From Byssochlamys sp. IMV 00236 (taxonomy: Eukaryota; Ascomycota; Eurotiomycetes; Eurotiales; Thermoascaceae): a stretch of 64,000 bases of DNA. Positions 56,567-64,000 of this stretch are shown here, in pieces. The position numbers and the translations under genes were made by a program. Numbering within the stretch: the first letter of the stretch is position 1; each line of letters begins with the position of its first letter. The notes under the pieces were generated by a model. It was not told the origin of the DNA. It saw nothing but the letters and a program-made list of their open reading frames with translations, and made no database searches. Location: positions 558,001 through 622,000 of the forward strand of contig MSJH02000698.1 in assembly GCA_001931875.2 (NCBI GenBank), read 5' to 3'.

Positions 56567-57859
56567 ATGACGCCAACCAGACGTTACGAAGACAAATACA
56601 AGCTGCACTTCTCAGATATCTTCAAAAGCAACAGAACCCTCCTCGCAGAAGAAATTGCTTTTCAGGCTCTGAAGGTTCGTTACTTAGGATTTCTTTTCCT
56701 CAACTTACGTTGTGTTAGCAGCAACTCTGTCCCTGGAAGAGAGCTGATAACCTGTTCGAGCAGCGCGAAAGGGCCCGCGAAAAGGCTGAGAAGGAAGCCG
56801 CGGAGAAGAAGGCGGCAGAGAACGCAGCGACGGGGAAGAATGATGCTGATAAGAAAGATGGGGAATCGTCGCCAAAACAAAAGTCGGATAAGGGCTCTAC
56901 TAGTCCGTCAGGTTGTTTCTCTGGATTATCCACCTCCCAAGTTTCAAGCAACGGTGACTGATTAGGAACTAGGCAAATTTATCAGTCCTGTGTGGAATGC
57001 GGAACACGATACGCTTCTCGCGGCTATGAAGAGCTTGAACAAGTCATGGAAGGAGATATCACTAGTGATGGATAATAGGCCGATTGCAGAGTTGAAGAAA
57101 CGCTGGGCTCAGCAGCGGTCTGCTGCCACGGAAGCGGAGAAGAAAGAATCGGCCGAAGCAGAGTTTAAAGCCGCCCTCGAAGCAGGAATCAAGGCAGCTC
57201 TTGAGGCAGAGAAGAAAGCTGAAGCGGAAAAGGTCGGATCCGGAGAAGCAGATATCAAGGCTGTCATTGAAGCACGCGTCCAGGCTGCTATCGAGGCGGA
57301 GAAGAAGGCTCAAGCGGAGAAAGCTGAGGCAGAGAAAAAGGCTGCCGTAACAGCTAAAGAGGCCTCTATCGAAGCAGAGATTAGAGCTATTGTTGAAGAA
57401 CGTGTCAGGGCAGTCCTTGCAGGGCAGGGAATAGATACAACAGAGAAAAAGGAGGACAAGAAAGAGGAAAACGGTAAGCAACAGGATAAGAAGACTCGCC
57501 GCGTTTCATTTTCCGACCCACTAATTATCCCAGGAAAGGTAAGATGTTTCTTTCATTTAATGTCTGTTCTTTAGACATGTCTTCTTGATCACTACGAAGC
57601 AGGCTAAGAGCAATGATAGACCGACAGCGCCGCTTCATCGTCGCGACGTAGAGAATCGCACGAACCTAAGGTTCGGCCATACATTGAGACCAAATTGAGC
57701 TTGGATGAGATACTCCTCCTGCACAAGCTGGAGGCACGATTCGAGAGGGAGAAGTGGCTGCATGTCGCATCTCGATTCTTCGATAAGACAGGGAAGAGGA
57801 TCACACCGGAAGAGGCCAAAGTGCGCTTCCAGAATAAGGCTTCTTACGAGAACTCCTGA
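56567..57859 (+). CDS. SANT/Myb-like protein with Ala-Glu-Lys coiled coil
   Basis: Exons 56567-56674, 56722-56911, 56973-57538 and 57620-57859 join in phase to 367 aa. N-terminal 36 residues lead to an acidic-basic helical region, then a SANT/Myb-like segment, WNAEHDTLLAAMKSLNKSWK and NRPIAELKKRWAQQ. Next comes a long Ala/Glu/Lys helix (about 165-275) with imperfect repeats of the type AALEAGIKAALEAEKKAEAE. A Lys/Arg patch RRVSFSDP follows. A second Myb-like segment is at the C-terminus: SLDEILLLHKLEARFER, KWLHVASRFFDKTGKRI and FQNK. Two Myb-like modules around a charged helix suggest DNA or chromatin binding; family not recognised. The 3' acceptor at 56972 (rather than the nearer TAG at 56964) is required by phase. 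Intron 1 may also splice to 56719, adding one Gln. Confidence 0.75.
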
Positions 57860-58847
57860 AACTAGGGATGGTGCTTGGCCCTCAGTAGAGGTCTTGAATT
57901 GGATCTTGCGGGTCAGGGTGTTCATATAGTTGGATGGGATTCTGGAACGAAGTCGATGTCTTCCAGAGCAGTAAGACAGTCATTGCACAGACGCATACGG
58001 GGAGGCCTCGTCACGAATAGTGTGAATGTATTTGTATCACTGTTTGCCAACGTTTACAAACTTTGATTATTTCGCCTGCCATCATGTATTATTCATCGTA
58101 CTATATGTAGTTATATACTCCGTAGTGGTATACATAGTAAGACGGCAGCATCGGACATTACAGCGACGGCTTCGGGTCTCCACAAAACGACGGAAATCAC
58201 TTGCACCTCGAGAACGATCCCGCGAAGAACAAGTACAGAATGTTTCCATATTTATTCTCTTGGCAGAGAAACACTCGATATGGCCAGCTAAGAATAATAA
58301 TAATAGTTACGTGGATCGAATGGTGTCTCAATCCAGGAATAGCCCGCGTCGTTGCTACTCGAGGCATGGATCGACGACCCCTGGGAGGTTTCGCGCCGCC
58401 CCTGGGAAACGGGATCCCCCGCGGTTTTATCGCAGACCCGCGTGGGGAGTTACCTAATTAGCAGACTAGAGTAACGCTTCTCCTGACAGCCACAGTAGTG
58501 CCACACTCGCTCAAGAAACAACCATCGCGTAACTAATTAACCGGCGTTCTGGGCGCGCTCTTGGCCTAGGAAAGACGAGGCATCGTCACACCCTAGCCTC
58601 GATCACGGCCTCTCTTTCCTTCTCCCTTTTTCCAGAACAACGTCTGTGTTTGTTCTTCCAACTACTAACTGCTTAATCTCCCGTCACTCTTTTTTCTATC
58701 GTATAAACTGGGGTAGTGTCCATTCTTTTCTCTACCCATTCTTCGCGACAAGGTGCTTATTTGCGCGTCCTTTCTTTTTCTTCCTCACCTTCCGGATCTC
58801 TTCGCTAGTTAGCTTCGTTCCTGAGAGTACTGTCGTCATAATTCAAG
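57860..58847. other. Promoter region of the GH17 gene
   Basis: About 1 kb with no gene supported. CT-rich stretches at 58608-58830 form a typical leader or promoter of a strongly expressed fungal gene. Confidence 0.45.
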
Positions 58848-59945
58848 ATGCGCATTTCCAACATCCTTCCCATTGCCCTCGTGGCAGCGCCAGTGGCCGT
58901 TTCGGCCGCTGGTACTCTCGGTCTCGCTCTAGGAGACAAGAACCCCGACGGATCGTGCAAGCAGACCAGCGACTATGAGGCCGACTTTGACCAGCTGAAG
59001 TCCGTGACCAAGCTGGTCCGCACATACTCTGCCAGTGACTGCAACACGGCGAAGAACATTATTCCCGCCGCCAAGGCCAAGGGTTTCAAGGTTGTTCTAG
59101 GTGTCTGGTGAGTGATAGGCCCCTGTACTTGTCGGTAGTTATGGCTGTCGAGGAGTATAACTGACCGGATCCGAACAGGCCGGACTACGATCAGTCGTTC
59201 AAGCAAGATACCGATGCCCTACAGGCTACCGTCCCTGGAAACGAAGATGTCGTGGAGGCCATCACTGTCGGTTCTGAGACGCTCTACCGTGGCACCTTCA
59301 CTGGCCAGCAGCTTCTCGACAGAATCAACAAGGTCAAGGCCATGTTCCCGACGGTCAAGATTGGAACTGCCGACAGCTGGAACAAGTTCGTCGACGGCAC
59401 TGCTGATCCTCTGATTACCGGAGGTGTTGAGTACATGTGAGCGCCATTAGAGATGCTGCTTCGAGGGGTTCTGCTAATGCATGTGTACAGCCTCACCAAC
59501 GCCTTCGCCTACTGGCAGGGTCAGCCCGCTGAGGATGCGCACAAGACTTACTTCGACGACATGGCTCAGACCATCAACCACATCCAGAAGCTTGCCGGTG
59601 AAAACGCCAACAAGATCCAGATCATTACTGGTGAGACTGGCTGGCCGACTAGTAAGAATCCCCCCTCCGGGAAATAGCATTCCGATGGGAAACATGAGAC
59701 TGACAGCTTGTTTAGCGGGCGGCTCGAACTATGGCCAGGCTATCGCCGGTACCGAAAACGCGGAGACTTTCTTCCAGAAGGGCGTCTGCGGCATGCTCGC
59801 CTGGGGAGTGGACGTCTTTTACTTCGAGGCCTACGACGAGCCCTGGAAGCCCAAGAGCGTTGGTGACGACGGTTCCTCTGCTGACGAGACCCACTGGGGT
59901 ATGTTCACGGCTGAGCGCCAGACCAAGTTCAACACCACGTGCTAG
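58848..59945 (+). CDS. GH17 beta-1,3-glucanosyltransferase (Bgl2/Bgt1-type)
   Basis: Acts on cell-wall beta-1,3-glucan, splitting and rejoining chains. Exons 58848-59107, 59179-59436, 59491-59651 and 59716-59945 give 302 aa. Signal peptide 1-20 (PVAVSAAG). The GH17 barrel opens with GTLGLALG and has the acid-base Glu in TVGSETLYRG (E120) and nucleophile Glu in ITGETGWPT (E221). SVTKLVRTYSASDCN, YWQGQPAED and YFEAYDEPWKP are typical of the Bgl2/Bgt1 group. There is no C-terminal hydrophobic tail, so it is a soluble secreted or wall-associated enzyme, not GPI-anchored. Ends FNTTC, with the last Cys likely in a disulphide. Length agrees with the family (about 305). Confidence 0.92.
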
Positions 59946-62026
59946 CTGTGAGCTGGCACTGTCGGATCGACTCTTGTATATTGTCAGCTTCATTAGTTTC
60001 ATCAGTAGCAGATGGTAGAATAGATCTGCGGCATATACATGAATATATCTATAGAACACCGTGACCATGTTTCCTGCGGGGATTCTTCTGCATCTACCTC
60101 TAGCGTGCATGCCGGTTAGTAGCGCTTGATGGTTTTCTGATATCCCGCGCATAGTGGGCTCCAGTGTCTCTAGCCTCGCAATATCGTCAGATAGTCAGAG
60201 TGGATGATGAATCCTCCATCGAACAAAACCCGTCACGTAGTCTTCTAAACTCCAGATATCCAACTGCGCGAGTGAATTGATGACAGCGTCACTGAGTGAT
60301 GAGGTGAAGAGGTGATGAGACAGTAGTGAGTGATACATGAACTACAGAGGAAAGCTTAATTTGACTGTTCTAGTGAGTTCAGCCCCGGATTTCAATAGTC
60401 GCGAACAAGGCAGATCCCTTGTCAGTTTGTGGAGGTTTCATGTTTTATCGATTAACTACGACAGTGGGTCTGATGCAGCTTGGACGAGAGTTTTTGTTTG
60501 TTTCTGGCATCTGCTAACTTATCTGATTATTGTCTGATGCTAAGTTAACTTATAACTAGTTAGCTACGGTTTTTCAGATGATTGAATTGACACTGGATCA
60601 TCTTGACCCGAATCATAGCAAGAGACATGAGGCGACGAACTGATGCCACGTATGTCGGGCCTGACTGACGGCTGATTCCGCCACCGCATTGGAGAGAAAG
60701 AAGGGGTTTGGCCCTGCTTTTCCTTCTTTCGTTTGTTTCTTATTATTTTTCTTTTTTCTTGCTCTAGCCGGAGAGGACGAAAGATGCATGTCGTGAGATT
60801 ATTATTATTGAAGGAAGAAACACGAAGAATGGCTTGTTTTTTCTATTTTCGCTGGAACCAACACGGCGCGGAGCGGGAAGCGGGTAATTACCTAGGTAGA
60901 TTAATTAATCAACAGACCTTAGAAACGAGGCTTGAGAACCATGGTTCCAGCCTTCATAGTTCGCTTTACCCCTGAAAATACAATAAATAACATTGACCTT
61001 GAGTATGGTAGAGGAACATAGAGTAGTTGCTGTACTCCAGCAGCCATCCATCCATCTATCTCCAACAGACAGATTGCTCAACTATCGGGCTCTCAACGTC
61101 CACCAGCATAAACATCTCTACAGTCTACACCGTAGAAACCTCGACTAGCAACCGTAGACTAAGTTAGAACTTAGTAGTAATAAATCACCCAGCGCGTGGG
61201 CAACAGACGCGTCGATCGCACACCGACGGAGCACAGAAAGCCCGGGGTCGACCGGCTTAACCAGCTAACTAGTTAGTTAATTAACTTGACTGACCAACTA
61301 ACTAACCAACTACTAAACTGACCTGCTGGCCATCACGGGCCTCTTTCGCTCTCGCTTTTCCACAACGCCAACTAGCGCTCATCGCTCCCTGATCGTCTTT
61401 TCGGGTCGTGACGTGCCAAAAACATCTTTCTTTCTGCTCTTCGTCCTTCCCATTCCTCGCGCTCTCTCTCTCTCTCTCTCTCGCTCTCTCTTCCTCCCCC
61501 CGTCTTCCCCATCCTGGTCTTCGCATCTGGATCCAGCTCTCCATTGTGTGTGCGCCATGGTCCAAGCTCTCGCATACTCAAGGTTGTTCCTGTGATCTAG
61601 TTGTCGAAATAATCTCCCTGCAAATCCGCACGGAAAGACCAACTCCCCCTTCCCGGTCTCCTTGCTTGATTCCGGCGCGGATCGCTACAGTCACGGCAGT
61701 AGTCAGCATCGGTCTTCTGTCGCCCTAAGATCGCTGCGATCCTAGGTGTTCCTGCAAGGTTTCTTTGAATTTCGCCCCGGCTTGATTTCCATGCTCCAAT
61801 ATTCCGGGCGATAAGGGGCGCGGCAAGCAGGTGCTTGCTGCAGCAGACGACACGGAAGGTATGTTGATATACTACTCTAGACCGCGGTTGACGGCTTCTC
61901 CTTTTCTTGTATCGATAACGCCGGTTTCTCTCGTGCCTGGCGCGTCTCGATGGAAGATGAGACCGGGGAAACAGAGAAGAAAAGAGTGATTCAATGGAAA
62001 CTGACATCAATGCGCGCGGATTTCAG
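59946..62026. other. Intergenic and probable leader exons of the last gene
   Basis: About 2 kb. A CT microsatellite at 61461-61490 and a CT-rich region suggest a promoter. A GTATGT donor at 61859 could begin the intron that ends at 62026, but the upstream exon has no usable ATG in that frame, so first exons are unresolved. Confidence 0.4.
61461..61490. repeat. (CT)n microsatellite
   Basis: About 14 CT units with one interruption in the presumed promoter of the last gene. Confidence 0.9.
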
Positions 62027-64000
62027 GTCCAACTCCTTCCGTCTCCGCCATCCCGGCGTCTTCGCCTTCTCGACCTCTAGAGCGTAATATTCGTGACGAA
62101 GCATACTTGGCTGCGCCATTGGTGTCGCTCTCACGCGCCACTTCCCCTGCCAACTCGAGCGTCCGGGGTTCCGGTTCGCCTAGTCGTCAGCGTCGACAGC
62201 TGAGCTCGACTCCGATTCCCCAGGCGCTTCCGGCGCTGCCCAAGTTTCGAGGTACGGCGTGGGACTCGCTGTCGTCTTCCCCCGAGTATAGACGGGCGGA
62301 AAGTAGTACCTACTACACGACTGCGTGGGGATCGCCGTACGCGACCCCCAGTCCGCGCAGACCCTCTTGGACACAGAGTCAAGTTGCCGAACCAGGTCAC
62401 CACTCGGGAGACACGTCCCCAGTGTCTACGCGAAGCGGCTTGCACCAGGTATCAAGCGCGGATACTCCGGATTTGAGACACCCGTCGGCCTCGAGCCCCA
62501 TCGCCAGGCGAGTGTATCCTTCAGTGGGGCGTGCTACTGCGCGAGATATACCAGGTAGACAAGGAGGGAAATCTATCAGGGATTTTACGGAAGATTGGAT
62601 CAATCAGTACCTCTCGGGCCAGCCGAGGACTGAACGGACCAATTGGTTAAGTGACGATTCGGGTAGTGAGACGCCGTCGTTCTTCACTGCACAGAATCAA
62701 TTTGTGGACGAAGACGGTTGGCTTGGTCTGGACGACGATTCTCGCGAGGAAGACCCTCTGAAGACGCCCACGGTAGCTGATTACGTTGCTCGTAGAGCGC
62801 GGGTTAATAACACAGAAACAGGCCTTCTTCCGCCTAGAGCCAAGCACATCTCTCGCAAGAGCACGGATACGTTGAAGCAAGAGGATTTCTGGGGCTTTGC
62901 ATACGACAAGGATCCGGTACCGTCCAAAATGTCTGACCACCAGGACAGACAGCTGTCCGTCGAGGAAAATGCGGCAAAGCCGCTCTCGCCGGTCGAGAAG
63001 CCTCTGCCACCACCGCCTCCAGCGGAGACTCCCCTAGGAGATTCATCAACGCCTAAGATTTCTTCTGGAGACGTCAGTCCGGTCAAGGCGGCCAAAGTCT
63101 CTTCGACGGCGAGACCAAAGAAGCGAGTCGTTTGGCGTGGGAAAGCGTGTATCATTGCGGTTCCGTTGGAGGACAAGAGAGGTTCTGAAGAATCAGGGTA
63201 CCGTCTCCTGACTCGTGCCGATGTCGAGGCACGTCTGAAAAAATTCCAGGATGAAGGGTACGATACACGCGGCTTCAGTATCTGCATGCCGGAAGAATCT
63301 TTTGCGCCATCAGAAGAAGGTGCTCTAAGTCGGCCGCTTCACCCCGATCCCGCTGACATGAAGAAAGAATGGGATGCCCACAACTTCCATGTCAGCTTCC
63401 CGGACCAGTCGGTGTGGGATGAATACGTGAACTTCCTCAAAGAGGGGAAGCTGAGAGCTCTGGGTGTATCACTGGGCGACGACGAGCCGCAGCAGACAAT
63501 CTCTCCAGCCTCGGGCTCCATGAGCCATCTCCCTGGTCAATTACCGGGCCTGATCTCATCTCCACCTGTCCCGACCGGTTCGGCGAACAGCAACCAGTTC
63601 TTTGCTGGTCATCCTTTCTCCCCGCATTTCAATCAATCTGCAAACCTTGGTTCGATCGCCTCTCCAGCATTTTATGGAGGCGACCAGAATCTCCCGTCAG
63701 GCTTCCCGTTCCAATTTACTCCACCAATTCAAGGGACTTTCACACCTCAAAGCTTCTTGAACACACGTCAAACGGGTGTCTCACCGACTGTTCCTAGCAA
63801 CCTGCCAAACTTGAACTCTATCTTATCGCCTGTTTCACCTCTGAACGCGGACGACTCGAATGCATTCCACCCTGGTCTGCATGACATCGTTTCGCCTCAC
63901 AATGAATTCAGACAGGATGGACACGGTGACCTACACAGTCAACCTCCACGACAACTCCAGACGCCTTCAGAGAAGAATGAACCGGAGTCCTTCCAGTCGC
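62027..64000 (+). CDS. Large Ser/Pro-rich protein of unknown function, partial
   Basis: The frame is open from 62027 (after a CTGAC...TTTCAG acceptor-like site) to the window end, at least 657 codons; both ends are incomplete. The N-terminal part is Ser/Pro/Arg-rich and looks disordered. A conserved-looking core starts near 63118: KKRVVWRGKACIIAVPLED, LLTRADVEARLKKFQDEGYD, HPDPADMKKEWDAHNFHVSF and VWDEYVNFLKEGKLRALGV. It is followed by Pro/Ser/Asn/Gln-rich sequence (phenylalanine and proline repeats) to the end. I do not recognise the family. The run KPLPPPPPAE could bind SH3 or WW domains. Start codon and first exons are unresolved. Confidence 0.75.

Overview
This is nuclear DNA of a filamentous ascomycete, most likely of the Eurotiales (Aspergillus/Penicillium type). 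The evidence is dense short introns of about 45-90 nt with GTANGT donors and CTAAC/CTGAC branch sites, a typical fungal gene set (CHORD protein, Emp24, endopolyphosphatase, GH17 glucanosyltransferase, fungal NACHT-ankyrin protein) and AT-rich intergenic stretches with transposon debris. Gene models were spliced by hand; where exons are listed, donor, acceptor and reading phase agree unless stated otherwise.

Layout. 1-3.1 kb: a 5'-truncated mitochondrial D-lactate dehydrogenase facing a bacterial-type acetolactate decarboxylase. 4.7-7.6 kb: a divergent pair, a von Willebrand A (vWA) protein and a small stand-alone protein resembling the vWA protein's N-terminal domain. 7.9-9.5 kb: broken gene remnants, including a Zn2Cys6 zinc cluster. 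9.9-16.0 kb: a 2012-residue NACHT-ankyrin NLR-like protein. 16.7-22.8 kb: CYTH phosphatase, UMP/CMP-kinase-like protein, MFS transporter and a fungal viperin (radical SAM). 23.4-29.4 kb: ethanolamine kinase-like protein, CHORD-CS protein, glutaredoxin-like protein, HpcH/HpaI aldolase. 29.4-46.7 kb: gene-poor and AT-rich, holding an assembly gap, a predicted membrane or GPI protein, a divergent 14-3-3-like protein, a small unknown protein and a Ty3/Gypsy integrase relic. 46.7-64 kb: endopolyphosphatase, a tautomerase-like protein, a strong 72-bp palindrome, a DUF3237 protein, a PSI-type membrane protein, Emp24, a SANT/Myb-like coiled-coil protein, a GH17 glucanosyltransferase and a large gene cut by the right edge.

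The most interesting part is 4.7-22.8 kb. It places an NLR-like receptor close to viperin, the enzyme that makes the chain terminator ddhCTP from CTP in animals and microbes. A pyrimidine nucleotide kinase lies 3 kb from viperin, recalling the RSAD2-CMPK2 pairing of vertebrates, with a CYTH (triphosphate-acting) enzyme next to it. Whether these genes work together is inference; only their presence and order are seen. The divergent vWA/N-domain pair is a second candidate for an undescribed two-gene module.
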